From an uncultured Cytophagales bacterium (GTDB lineage Bacteria > Bacteroidota > Bacteroidia > Cytophagales > Amoebophilaceae): DNA of 64,000 nt. The notes below the pieces were generated by a model. That model worked only from the letters and a program-made list of their open reading frames with translations. It did no database searches and was not told where the DNA came from. A program made the position numbers and the translations under genes. Below are positions 26,925 through 36,898 of the stretch, in pieces. Location of the stretch: positions 38,515 through 102,514 of the forward strand of contig CAMNOX010000002.1 of the NCBI GenBank assembly GCA_946547305.1, given 5' to 3'. The stretch's first letter is position 1, and each line of letters starts with the position of its first letter.

Positions 26925-27980
26925 TTAGATCTTTCCTTTCAAAATCATTCTGCAAAAATTATTTTGTCCATCTTTAATCTCTCTAATCCCGAATTGTACA
27001 TCGCGAATAACTACTTCATGTACACTTTCAAAAAAAATCACAGGTAATAGTTTATTCTCAATCAAGAATTTATTTAATAAAAGATACATAACAGTTCTAC
27101 CGTTTCCATCTGGGAAAATATGTGACCATAACAATAAACAAGTCGTTCTGACTATTATTTCTAATACTTTATCTTCATGACTAGCTCCCTTGTTTATAAA
27201 TGATCCATTTATATATCCATTACTTCTTAATTCTTCAAGCTTTTGGTAATAATCCTTAAATATCATACTAGCCATATATCTAGATCCAGATGAATATCCA
27301 CTACGTTTATAATCTTCAGTTTCTTCAATTTTTGAATAATCACAACATTCAACTATATTTTTACTGACGTCTACATACCAATTTGATAATCTTTCTGAAT
27401 CAAAACCCTTACTCTTCAATTTGTTAGAATATTCAGATAGCTTATCGGCAATACCTGATTTAGAACTATAACCTAGTCCAAAGTAGACATTATAATCTTT
27501 GTCTCTATAGTAATCAGCTTCTCTAGACATATTACGAACATTATTTACTGTCTTTTGGTGCAATATTAAAAATATATCATTTTTATCATCACTCTTATCT
27601 TTAGAAATTTCTACCTTCTGCCCCAATGTACTAATCATATAGTTCCAAGCATTCAACATAGCATTTAAGTAACCAGGCTCTCCGTTTTCATACTCTCCAT
27701 TCTTCTTTTCATAAACATATTTACCTTTACTATGATCCTTCCCATCTATAAACATTCTCCATTTCTGACTTCCACTCAATTTTTTTATAATTGGCAAAAT
27801 CTTATCGTAATTTTCATGTATAGCTAAATATTTATTACCGCCATATTTATCCAAGTCAATATCCAATTTCTTTAAAAGCTTTTTTACGTAATCTATCCTG
27901 CAAGAGACACAACATCGACATCGGCACTCTGAATAAATGGAACATGTAAAAGATAGAAATAACAGCAAATATTTAAACAT
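26925..27980 (-). CDS. Secreted Fic-domain protein with N-terminal Cys cluster
   Basis: Fic enzymes usually transfer AMP (sometimes another nucleotide or phosphate group) to hydroxyl groups of target proteins. This 351-residue protein has a signal peptide (KYLLLFLSFTCSIYS) and then a Cys cluster ECRCRCCVSCR, the tag seen in its secreted neighbours. The Fic motif is H287-I-F-P-D-G-N-G-R-T-V-M; the catalytic His, acidic residue and GNGR are present, but the last Arg of the usual HxFx(D/E)GNGRxxR is Met. A region before it (EELRSNGYI...DKVLEIIVRTTCLLLWS) fits the Fic fold. No inhibitory (S/T)xxxE(G/N) helix was spotted. Export plus Fic suggests a host-directed effector (inferred). It begins 2 bp after the metG stop. 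Confidence 0.88.
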   Translation of the reverse strand: MFKYLLLFLSFTCSIYSECRCRCCVSCRIDYVKKLLKKLDIDLDKYGGNKYLAIHENYDKILPIIKKLSGSQKWRMFIDGKDHSKGKYVYEKKNGEYENGEPGYLNAMLNAWNYMISTLGQKVEISKDKSDDKNDIFLILHQKTVNNVRNMSREADYYRDKDYNVYFGLGYSSKSGIADKLSEYSNKLKSKGFDSERLSNWYVDVSKNIVECCDYSKIEETEDYKRSGYSSGSRYMASMIFKDYYQKLEELRSNGYINGSFINKGASHEDKVLEIIVRTTCLLLWSHIFPDGNGRTVMYLLLNKFLIENKLLPVIFFESVHEVVIRDVQFGIREIKDGQNNFCRMILKGKI

Positions 27981-27982
27981 AA

Positions 27983-29608
27983 CTAATCTATTTTTTCAAA
28001 TAATAATCCGATACTATTGACCTTTAGGCCACAAAAATCAATATTTTCTAACGAATCATCAAATTTGACATCATTGGCACCGAATGCATTAAGTATTTTT
28101 TTTGAAGTAAATGGTAAAAAAGGACTACCGGTAACTGCCAATTTGTAGACTAATCTGACACAAATATTTAGAATTGCTTTTACTCTGTCAACATCTGTTT
28201 TTAATTTTTTCCATGGTTCTTGGTCAGTTAAATATTTATTACCAATTCTAGATATCTCCATAAATTTATTCAATGCATCCTTAAAATGAAAGTTCTCGAT
28301 ATCTGATCCTATTTCAAAAATTATTTTATTTACATCTTTTATTAATCCCAAATCTTCACTAGTGAAAGTACATTCAGGAACTGTACTTTCAAAGTACTTT
28401 TGTAACATTGCAAATACTCTGTTTATAAAATTACCTAAAGTAGCAACTAATTCGTTATTATTCCTTTTTTTAAAATCATACCATGTAAAATTCGAATCTT
28501 TGTTTTCAGGCATATTTACAGTTAAAACATACCTTAAAACATCTTGTTTCCCTGGGTATTGGCCTAGATAATCATGCAGCCAAACGGCATGGTTACGAGA
28601 TGTAGATATTTTACTATCTTCCAAATTCATAAATTCATTAGCTGGGATATTGTTAGGAAGAACGTATCCTTCGTGCATTTTTAACATTACTGGGAATATT
28701 ATACAGTGGAATACAATATTGTCTTTCCCTATAAAATGTATCAATTTGGTGTTTTTATCGCACCAATAATCTTTATATTTTTCACCTAATAGTTCTTTAG
28801 TAAAGCTTATATATCCTATTGGAGCATCGAACCAAACATATAACACCTTGCCTTCTGTATTTTCTAGCGGTAGTTTAACACCCCAATCTAGGTCTCTAGT
28901 CACTGGTCTATCTTGTAAACCTTCTTCTAGCCATGACTTACACTGCCCATAAACATTACTTTTCCACTCTTTATGATTCTCTAATATCCATTCTTTTAAC
29001 CAATCTTGATATTTACCCAATGGTAAGTACCAATGTTTTGTCGTTTTTAAAATAGGTTTTTGGTTGCTTAGGGCCGAATAAGGGTTTATTAACTCATTTG
29101 GGGTAAGCGTTACACCGCATTTTTCACATTGATCGCCGTAGGCATCTTCATAACCACACTTAGGACAAGTTCCTCTTATATATCTATCTGCTAAAAATTG
29201 ATGTTCCTGTTGGTCGTAATATTGCTCTGATTCCTTTGGAATTAATAGTCCATCATTGTAAAGTTTTTCGAAAAATTCTGAAGCCATTTTTTTATGATTC
29301 TCACTAGATGTTCTCGAAAATATATCGAAGCTTATTCCAAAATTTAATAAATCTTCTCTATTTAACTTATGATATTTATCGACAAAATTTTGTGTTGTTA
29401 TTCCTTCTTGACGTGCCTTTATTGTTATAGGAACTCCATGTTCATCTGAGCCAGATATAAATATTACATTTTTCTTTTTTAACCTTAAAAACCGCACAAA
29501 TATATCTGCTGGAAGGAAATTCCCAGCTAAATGTCCTATATGTATTGGCCCGTTAGCATATGGTAATGCAGCTGTAACTAAATATTTGTCGTTATTATAA
29601 TCATTCAT
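27983..29608 (-). CDS. metG: Methionyl-tRNA synthetase, short form
   Basis: It charges tRNA-Met, including the initiator. A class I synthetase of 541 residues: the HIGH motif is in PYANGPIHIGHLAGN. A zinc-binding knuckle is CPKCGYEDAYGDQCEKCG, and the KMSKS-type motif is SKISTSRN. The anticodon-binding helical domain extends to the end. Many Bacteroidota MetG proteins are ~680 residues with a C-terminal tRNA-binding/dimerisation (OB) domain; that part is absent here, as in some other short MetG. fic follows after 2 bp. Confidence 0.96.
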   Translation of the reverse strand: MNDYNNDKYLVTAALPYANGPIHIGHLAGNFLPADIFVRFLRLKKKNVIFISGSDEHGVPITIKARQEGITTQNFVDKYHKLNREDLLNFGISFDIFSRTSSENHKKMASEFFEKLYNDGLLIPKESEQYYDQQEHQFLADRYIRGTCPKCGYEDAYGDQCEKCGVTLTPNELINPYSALSNQKPILKTTKHWYLPLGKYQDWLKEWILENHKEWKSNVYGQCKSWLEEGLQDRPVTRDLDWGVKLPLENTEGKVLYVWFDAPIGYISFTKELLGEKYKDYWCDKNTKLIHFIGKDNIVFHCIIFPVMLKMHEGYVLPNNIPANEFMNLEDSKISTSRNHAVWLHDYLGQYPGKQDVLRYVLTVNMPENKDSNFTWYDFKKRNNNELVATLGNFINRVFAMLQKYFESTVPECTFTSEDLGLIKDVNKIIFEIGSDIENFHFKDALNKFMEISRIGNKYLTDQEPWKKLKTDVDRVKAILNICVRLVYKLAVTGSPFLPFTSKKILNAFGANDVKFDDSLENIDFCGLKVNSIGLLFEKID

Positions 29609-29659
29609 TACAACTTTATGATAATGTAATTAAATATAAACACCAAATTAAACATTTAG

Positions 29660-29792
29660 ACTATAGTGTTCACATATAAAATAATAATGTTGAATGGATA
29701 GATTAAATCATTTATTTTTAGTCTTACTAATATCTTAAGTATAAATGTTTATTGGATTTTTTTAAAACTATTTTTATATTAACTACAACTAT
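29660..29792 (+). promoter_or_regulatory. Family A conserved upstream region
   Basis: About 130 bp aligning by eye with the upstream DNA of the other family A genes: GAATGGATAGATTAAATCAT, then a run of T, TTACTAATAT, GGATTTTTTTAAAACTATTT and TATATTAAC before the ATG. It lies in the divergent gap from metG. Confidence 0.5.
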
Positions 29793-32126
29793 ATGGGCAT
29801 GGTATTGGTAGATAAGGCAAAAATAGCCATATCTGTATTTATTATAGGTCAAATTTATGCTAGTGACTCTGATAAATCTAAAAATATAATTGGTTTATCT
29901 AATTTTACTCATACACGACAACCTATGGTCAGTGATACCTCTATACTTATAAGCGAAGATGATCATTCTATTGGTCAAAATGTAATTGCTAATACATTGG
30001 AAAATGCAAATATACTAGAATTACATCAAAATCAAAAAATTTCAATCAAGAATGCGGATCAGCTGAGAAAAAAAAGAAAAACACCTAGTAATGAGAACAT
30101 TCATGATAAGTTCAATGTTGATATCTGTATTAAAAAGATAATAGCAGGTGTATTGGAATCAGTGCGTGAATTTGTTAATGAAAGAATTAATGAAGAAGAA
30201 GAATATGAAGGAACTGATATGAAGTTAATGGCAGTTAATTATGATGGGATTATTGTTGATGATAACCTTATACATAAACATGTTGATGACATATTTTCTC
30301 TTGTTGCAAATGGTGAACCCGAAACACGTGCAGAAAACAATAATAAAGCACTAATTGACAAACTGGTGAAAGACCATAAGAAATGGATTATGTTTTATTT
30401 AGATAGAAAATTTATTGAGTGCTTAGATTATTTTAGTGGGAAAAGTAATACTGAAAAACTTAGAGGAATAAAAAGGATGTGTGATTGTAAGGAAGAAATG
30501 GTCGGTTGCGATGATAATTACTTTAACCATCTTATAGGTGTCGCAAGGAATTTTGAAGATATAATTAATAAGAAAAACCAGAACCAGAAGAGAAGTGAGT
30601 CCTATAATAGTTCCATGGATATTATTTTGGAGTCTACTGGGAATTTAAATAGGAAGACTGAAAATAATGGGAGTAACATTAATTTACAGATTTCGGGCCA
30701 ATATAACCAAAAAAATTATAAAAATTATTTAATTGTACCCAAATTCGAAAATCCAAAACAGGGGTATAATTTTTTGGATATCGACAATAAAGGAATAACA
30801 GTGTCTAAAAATGGAAGGTTAATAACAATGGTAAGCACTGGTATGAATACAGAGAGAGTAAGAACTTCAGATGATGAGGAAGATGACAACGAAGAAACTA
30901 ATAATTTGCCATTTATTGCTATGAATTCATTTAGATACCCAAATATATTTCATGAAAATAATATTTCAACTATATATCAGAGAGGAGGTGATAGTTTAGA
31001 AAAAATAAACAAACAAACGATAAGTTGCTCTTCCCAAAAAAATAAAACGTCAATAGGATACATGAGTAGGAAAAAGCGTAGGAAATATTATAGTGATAAC
31101 TGTTTTCGTAAGATTAAAAGATATGCCTTAAAATCAGCGCTCGAGTTTATTAATGAAAAAATTAAGGAAGCATATGGGGAAAACTATGATGAAGGCTTAA
31201 AATTATTGCCTGTTAATGAAAATTGCTGTATAAAAATTAAAAATTCTGAGATTTTAAATAAAACACTGAGTAAAATACTTTCTCAAGGTGTAGGATGTCG
31301 TATCGGCGTTGAAGTAGAGCATAATAAAGAAGTGATTGAACGCCTAAATAAAGATAATAAAGAATGTGTTTTAGTTCTACTAAATGAAAAATTTATTGAA
31401 TTTATAGAATATTTTAGTGGTGGCAGTACTAACGAGAAATTTAACGGGGCGAAACAGTGTGTTAACTTTTATCAAATTTATAACGGAGACGAAGATTATC
31501 TTAAGCTAGTTATAGCAGTTGCCAAAAAAATTTGCGACAAGCAAAAAAAAAATGAAACAATTAAAAGCGAAGATAATAAAATTCAGATTGTTTCAGGCTC
31601 TATTGAAGAGCCTAATATTTCTGAGAAAACGAACCATACCATGCTTTACTACAGGGAATGTTTTCGAGAAATAGTAGTATACACTCTTGAATCGGTGTGT
31701 GAATATATCAATAATAAAATTGAAGAGGCTAAATGTAAAGGTAAATTATATAAAATAAAAGAAGGGTACTCTAAAATAGGCAAGAATATTAAATCTATTG
31801 ACAAAACCATAAAGCGAATATTCTATAATGATTTAAATAGTTGGTATATAAATAAGAAGAATAATATAACCTTAATTGATAAACTGTTGAATGATAATAA
31901 AGAAACATTTGAACCTATATTTAATCTAAAACTATCTGAATGTATAAATCATTTTAGTGGGCAATGTAAAAATCAATATCTCAATGGGATGCATAATATG
32001 GAATATTACATGTTAAAAATGACTAAGAACGCTAAAGATAGCCAAGAAAGTTTTACACAGTTAAAAAATGTTGCAATGGCATTTTTTTTACATAGTCAAA
32101 CAAAAAAAGAGTCTAGAGGCAAATGA
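29793..32126 (+). CDS. Family A secreted protein with three YFSG-type domains
   Basis: At 777 residues this is the longest family A member. The N-terminus (KAKIAISVFIIGQIYASDSD) looks like a signal peptide. It lacks the Cys cluster of most relatives; GLSNFTHTRQP stands where cysteines occur elsewhere. Three copies of the ~150-residue domain are at about residues 107-260, 428-575 and 622-770. Each has EFxNxxI-type helices, a FIExxxYFSGxS-type motif (CLDYFSGKSNTEKL, FIEYFSGGSTNEKF, CINHFSGQCKNQYL) and a later YF/YLKLV helix. Acidic linkers (SDDEEDDNEETN) and basic patches (RKKRK, RKKRRK) lie between domains and could act as nuclear-localisation signals in a host. Function unknown. Confidence 0.82.
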   Translation: MGMVLVDKAKIAISVFIIGQIYASDSDKSKNIIGLSNFTHTRQPMVSDTSILISEDDHSIGQNVIANTLENANILELHQNQKISIKNADQLRKKRKTPSNENIHDKFNVDICIKKIIAGVLESVREFVNERINEEEEYEGTDMKLMAVNYDGIIVDDNLIHKHVDDIFSLVANGEPETRAENNNKALIDKLVKDHKKWIMFYLDRKFIECLDYFSGKSNTEKLRGIKRMCDCKEEMVGCDDNYFNHLIGVARNFEDIINKKNQNQKRSESYNSSMDIILESTGNLNRKTENNGSNINLQISGQYNQKNYKNYLIVPKFENPKQGYNFLDIDNKGITVSKNGRLITMVSTGMNTERVRTSDDEEDDNEETNNLPFIAMNSFRYPNIFHENNISTIYQRGGDSLEKINKQTISCSSQKNKTSIGYMSRKKRRKYYSDNCFRKIKRYALKSALEFINEKIKEAYGENYDEGLKLLPVNENCCIKIKNSEILNKTLSKILSQGVGCRIGVEVEHNKEVIERLNKDNKECVLVLLNEKFIEFIEYFSGGSTNEKFNGAKQCVNFYQIYNGDEDYLKLVIAVAKKICDKQKKNETIKSEDNKIQIVSGSIEEPNISEKTNHTMLYYRECFREIVVYTLESVCEYINNKIEEAKCKGKLYKIKEGYSKIGKNIKSIDKTIKRIFYNDLNSWYINKKNNITLIDKLLNDNKETFEPIFNLKLSECINHFSGQCKNQYLNGMHNMEYYMLKMTKNAKDSQESFTQLKNVAMAFFLHSQTKKESRGK

Positions 32127-32149
32127 AATGTAATTCTTATTAATTGAAT

Positions 32150-32282
32150 GTGTATTAAAACGATATTTTAGAATAGATATATTAAACCATTTATTTTTAA
32201 GTACTATTAGCATTTCTAGTAAAAAAATTAATGGATTTTTTTTAAAAACTATTTTTAGTTTAACATCAATTATAATCAGCTT
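32150..32282 (+). promoter_or_regulatory. Family A conserved upstream region
   Basis: It shares GTATTAAAACGATATTTTAG with the region before 33770, and the TTTCTAGTAAA, GGATTTTTTTTAAAAACTAT and ATTATAATCAGCTTATG strings with the other copies. Confidence 0.55.
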
Positions 32283-33414
32283 ATGAAACTGACATTTGGG
32301 AATAAAATAAAAACGACACTATCTGTATTTGTTATAGGTCAAATTTACGCTGGAGACTCTGATAAAACTAACGATATAATTGGGCTATCAAAATCTACTA
32401 CAGAGCGACCTGTTGTCAGCGATGTCTCTAAAAATATAGGTAATAATGCTCATCTTGAGAGTCAAAATGTAATTTCTAATATATCAACCTCGAAGGGGTT
32501 ATCTACAATAATGTCAATTTTCTCGGCAAAAGATAAAACCCTGCGTGGAAGAAAACGCGAAAATCCTAAAAATAAAAAGCAACATGGTAAGTATAGTTAT
32601 GATAACTGTATTGTAAAGATAAAGACATATGTTATTGATGCAGTGCTTGAGTTTATTAATAAAAAGATTATGGAAGAATATAAGGAAGAACGTGATTTTG
32701 CATATGAATTTAAGAACATATCACCAAAAAACTATACAAATAATAGCTCTGATTATTTATTTATAAATAAAACTATTCGGGAAATATTTTCTTCAAATGT
32801 ATCCGGAAAATAAAATAATCGGGGAAGATTATAATAGGCAATTAATTAAAAGACTGGTTAATGATCAGAAGAATGGTGTTCTAAAATATCTTGATAAAAA
32901 ATTTATTGAGTTTGTGGAATATTTTAGTGGGGTAAGTGTTAATGAGGATTTTAAAGGTTTGAAAACGATAAATGATTTCAAGACAGATAAGGTTGGTGAT
33001 GATGATGATTATTTTAAATATATTAAAAATGTTGCAGTGAATTTTAGAAATAAAATTCTAACAATAAGAAGAAGGTCTAATATTAATAGTAATAATTTAA
33101 ATAATATTCAAGGACACACTAGGAATAAAAAAAGGAAACTGTCGTATAATAAAAATAGTACTAATTTACAGATCACGCAAAAAATTAAATCAGAAGGTAT
33201 TAATTGTCTAATTTTACCTACGTTCGAAAAAGAGTTAAAAGGTGACATTAATCGCAATCTATATAATAATAATATAGTGGAAAATAAAAACGAAGTAGGA
33301 ATAAAGAAGGTGGATGCTTGTGTGGGGACAGAGAGGGTGATAACTTCAGATGATGAGGACGATGACAACGGTATTACTGAAACTCCTAATATTTTTAAGA
33401 AAAACATTTTGTAA
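32283..33414 (+). pseudogene. Family A secreted protein, broken by a -1/+1 frameshift near 32810
   Basis: The first frame (32283-32813) encodes a signal peptide (IKTTLSVFVIGQIYAGDSD), a basic patch (RGRKRENPKNKK) and the first half of one family A domain up to TIREIFSSNVSGK, then a stop. The second frame (from ~32797 to 33414) continues with the second half: IIGEDYNRQLIKRL, FVEYFSGVSVNEDF, YFKYIKNV, and an acidic tail (SDDEDDDN). Removing one base in the A/T-rich string GGAAAATAAAATAATC would restore one ~376-residue protein. The rest of the sequence is not decayed, so this is a recent mutation, a slippage site or a sequencing error. No Cys cluster is present, as in its neighbour at 29793. 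Confidence 0.7.
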
Positions 33415-33639
33415 TGAGAAATAATCGATTGTCTCCGAAGAGTGATAATATTGGGTAACTTGATAATACTGAAAACTAATATAACCAATATTAATCTATA
33501 ATAAAAAATAGATTAATACTATTTTACAATATTTTAACACAACTTCAATAAAAAGATTCCTGTCAGAGATATATTTGTAGAGTTTGTGTGAAAAGATTAA
33601 ATATAGTAGATTTTTAAATTGTGATTGTATTAGTGTGGA

Positions 33640-33769
33640 AGTATATTAAAACGATATTTTAGAATAGATATAGTGGATCATTTTTTTAGCTTTACTAGAT
33701 TTTTTCATGTAAATAAGTAATGAGATTTTTTTCTAATGTATTTATGTTAAATAAGGCTATAATCGTCTT
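33640..33769 (+). promoter_or_regulatory. Family A conserved upstream region (before a pseudogene)
   Basis: It contains GTATATTAAAACGATATTTT, TTACTAG, GGCTATAATCGTCTTATG and the other shared strings, still intact although the gene behind it is broken. Confidence 0.5.
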
Positions 33770-34952
33770 ATGAAAGGTGTATGTAGTAAAGTACCTGTTA
33801 TATTACTTATATTTACAGTCAGTACAAGTTACGCTAGTGATTTTGATAATGGCAGTGATTCATTTTGTTTATCGTGCAGAAGGAGGACAGATTCAAATGG
33901 TCAAGCAAGTATGTAGATGGGTAATTTAACTCCTGACATTGCCAAAACAGACAATAATAAACGTAATAAGATACAAAATGAAGGCAAAATAATACAATAG
34001 AATCAAATTTAGATAATCAATCGCAGAATTCTAGTAACCTTTTCAATAGTTATATTTTATTCCAATTACAAGAGTAAATAACCATTAAGAATATGATGAT
34101 TTAAATTCAAGCCAAGATCTAAATATTCATCAAGATTATAGTATTTTCGACGCTGATAATATAAAAATAAATCTTTCACCTGGAAATTCTGGTGAGGGAA
34201 AAATTGGAAACTTAAAGAATGATAAATTGTTTGGTAGAAAGATAGGGGGAAAATACAAAAATCGGTAAAAATATGTCCTTGAGTAAGACTAAAATTAACA
34301 ATACTATACATAACAAATACCGTAAAGATATTTATATAAGAAAGGTGAAAGTAACATCTTAGAAGTATTGCGTAAATTTATTAATAAAAAAATTGAAAAA
34401 GTATATAGTTCGGGAACCAGCAACAAAAAGAAAATAGTAAAGATAGCTTGTCACTGCTATGCAGGCATAAAAAAGACCATATATTTATATAAGAGTTTGA
34501 TGGAAATATTCTTCGGTGAAACAAGTGGTTTGTCAAAGAATAATTATGATTTAAACCACAATAGAAATTTAATTAATGAGCTGATAAAGATAGAAACTTC
34601 TGGAAAAGAAATAATTAAAAAATTGTTTAGCCTAACTTTTATCGAATGTTTAAATCATTTTACAGGTGAGCACACTAACACATTACTTAATGGGATGGGA
34701 ACGGTAAAAAAATATAAAAGTAGAATACTTAAAGGTATTGAAGGTGATATGGAAAGGAAAGCATATTTGGAACATTTTTGTTATGTTGCTGAAAATTTTG
34801 AAAAGATAATCTGATGGATAAAGAGAATGACTAACAGGAGAAGTAGTAAAAATAATAAACTGTTAGGAACTATAGGTTCTAATACCGAAAATTTCAATAA
34901 TATTCAAGTTAAAAATATGTTAAAACCATCTCGTTTATTAGATAAATTTTAA
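33770..34952 (+). pseudogene. Degraded family A gene
   Basis: The ATG at 33770 opens a clear signal peptide and Cys motif (VPVILLIFTVSTSYASDFD, then SFCLSCRRRTDSN), closely like the copies at 35202 and 36899, but a TAG follows after about 48 codons. The middle has several stops and shifts. A 3' part (34368-34814) is open: KFINKKIEKVYSSG, YKSLMEIFFGETSG, CLNHFTGEHTNTLLNGMG and YVAENFEKII. After an in-frame TGA at 34812 the frame goes on to 34952 with sequence still resembling the paralogues (SKNNKLLGTIGSNTENFNN). The gap from 34953 to about 35070 has nothing recognised. Confidence 0.8.
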
Positions 34953-35069
34953 GATATTATTTATCTTAACTTCAACCGTAATATTCTTTTCTACTGATGA
35001 GATATAATGAAAGTCGAAGTAAGAAAAATTATATAGAGTATATTTCTCAATGTAAGCGTATTAAAAAAA

Positions 35070-35201
35070 TGAATTTTAAAACAATATTGTAGAACAGGCG
35101 AGCTAAATTATTTTTTTATGTACTAACATTTCCTAATGTAAAAAATTACTAAAAATTTTTTTTAAATATATTTTTATTTTAGGATTAATTATAATCAACT
35201 T
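35070..35201 (+). promoter_or_regulatory. Family A conserved upstream region
   Basis: TGTACTAACATTTCCTAATG and the sequence up to ATTATAATCAACTTATG are almost identical to the region before 36899, and more distantly shared with the other family A genes. Confidence 0.55.
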
Positions 35202-35519
35202 ATGAAAGTTATGGCAAATAAATTCATAACTGTATCAATTTTAATTACCACAAACACAAGTTATGCTGGCGACAAAGATAATTTCAGGGATCCATTCTGT
35301 CTATCGTGCAAGAGTAGGCCAAAGACAGATACTGAAGAAAGTAACAAAATACAAAAATCAACACATAATATAGCTCAAACAAGTTATATCAATCAAGATG
35401 AAAATCAAAATGTGGATAAAAATAATGTAAGAAAAACGGTTATAAAATCAACAACAAACAATAAGCAAAAAGATACTAATGAAATTCAAGTTGTTAATGA
35501 ATCAAAACAATTGCAAGAC
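35114..35519 (+). repeat. Near-identical 5' block, copy 1
   Basis: About 405 bp covering the promoter region and the first ~106 codons of the gene at 35202 match 36812-37216 almost base for base. I saw one synonymous change in the signal peptide region plus differences just before the ATG. The match stops abruptly at 35519/37216. Confidence 0.9.
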
Positions 35520-36719
35520 ATAAATAAATTTCAAAAGAATAATAAATTAGATATACCTTCAGAATGGCTTAATGACTGTCAAGATTGTGGTTTTTCAGTT
35601 CACACTATTGGGTCCTACCAAAATCCTGAGTATTACTATATGGATAATATCCTAAACCTACCAATTAACTTTAGTTTTGTTAATGAAGATGGTTCTTATA
35701 AATGTTATGATGAATTAATGCAATTATATAATGATCCTGAAGATTATAATGATTACCTTGATCTTATTAACCTAGAAATTCCACATTCAATTAAAAATAA
35801 TAAAGAGATAAATAAAGAAACGCTAAAAAATTGTGATCTTCCTGTTAAAGAGAAAGAAATGACAAAAATTTGTAATCATCCTGTCGAGGAGAAAGAAACT
35901 CCAAAATTTTATAATCCTTTTGTCAAGAAGAAAAAAAACAATAAAATTGATAAGCCTCTTGGCAAGAAGAGAGGAAGATATAAGAAGAATGACAGTTGTC
36001 CTAAGAATACCGCAATAAAGAGCAAACATGGAAAACATGGCAGAAATTCTAAGGATAACTGTATTCAAAAGGTAAAAGTACTTGTCCTTGGTAAATTGCG
36101 TGAATTTATTAATGAAAAAATTAGAAAAGTATGTAAACGGGGTTATAGGAGAAGAAAGTTATTACAGAAGATAGATCCAAAATACTATAGCTCGTGTAGA
36201 TATAACAATATACTTATGAATAAGAGCATAAATGATATATTATCCCGTGATTTAAGTAGCAAAATCACACATTTAGATAAAGATCACAATAGTGAATTAA
36301 TTAAAAAACTGGAGAAAGATAATAAAGTAGAAATTATTAATATACTTAATAAAACATTTATCCAGGCCATAGAACATTTTAGTGGTAAGAGTAAGTATAA
36401 AGAATTTGAAGGCATGGAGACATTTGATAAATGGGTCAATAAAAATAGTAAAGACGATGTAGAATATGCTGAATGTTTAAAATATGTTGTGGAAAATTTT
36501 GGAAAGATAGTCGAAGAGATAAGGAGGAGGCCTGGTAATAAAAATAGTAAAATTAACAAAGATTTAGAAGCTTTCTACTCTAATTCCGAAAATTCCAATA
36601 ACATTAATGATAAAACACGTCAGGATAACGCGACAACTACGATACATCGAAATAACGACAAATCTCAAGTGGGTAATGTGTCTCTAGAGGATAGTGATTT
36701 TACGATTGAAATATCTTAA
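35202..36719 (+). CDS. Family A secreted protein, single YFSG-type domain
   Basis: A 505-residue protein. Signal peptide KFITVSILITTNTSYAG is followed by DPFCLSCKSRPKTD, a two-Cys version of the Cys motif. The first ~106 residues are identical to those of the next gene at 36899. Residues ~205-250 hold short degenerate repeats (PVKEKEMTKICNHPVEEKET). Then a strongly basic stretch (KKRGRYKKNDSC...KSKHGKHGRNSK) precedes one family A domain (about residues 285-435: CIQKVKVLVLGKLREFINEK, NKSINDILSRDLSSK, FIQAIEHFSGKSKYKEFEGM, YAECLKYVVENFGKI). Exported; the basic patches could be nuclear-localisation signals in host cells (speculation). Function unknown. Confidence 0.82.
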   Translation: MKVMANKFITVSILITTNTSYAGDKDNFRDPFCLSCKSRPKTDTEESNKIQKSTHNIAQTSYINQDENQNVDKNNVRKTVIKSTTNNKQKDTNEIQVVNESKQLQDINKFQKNNKLDIPSEWLNDCQDCGFSVHTIGSYQNPEYYYMDNILNLPINFSFVNEDGSYKCYDELMQLYNDPEDYNDYLDLINLEIPHSIKNNKEINKETLKNCDLPVKEKEMTKICNHPVEEKETPKFYNPFVKKKKNNKIDKPLGKKRGRYKKNDSCPKNTAIKSKHGKHGRNSKDNCIQKVKVLVLGKLREFINEKIRKVCKRGYRRRKLLQKIDPKYYSSCRYNNILMNKSINDILSRDLSSKITHLDKDHNSELIKKLEKDNKVEIINILNKTFIQAIEHFSGKSKYKEFEGMETFDKWVNKNSKDDVEYAECLKYVVENFGKIVEEIRRRPGNKNSKINKDLEAFYSNSENSNNINDKTRQDNATTTIHRNNDKSQVGNVSLEDSDFTIEIS

Positions 36720-36769
36720 ATCTATCACAATGACAACAAACTTACTAATAGATGTTATTTTAACAAGAT

Positions 36770-36898
36770 GAAATTAAAACAAATATCGTGATTAGATAGA
36801 TTTAATTATTCTTTTATGTACTAACATTTCCTAATGTAAAAAATTACTAAAAATTTTTTTAAAAATATTTTTATTTTAGACTCAATTATAATCAACTT
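36770..36898 (+). promoter_or_regulatory. Family A conserved upstream region
   Basis: The 3' part is nearly identical to the region before 35202. The 5' part (ATTAAAACAAATATCGTGAT) still aligns with the more distant copies. Confidence 0.55.
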
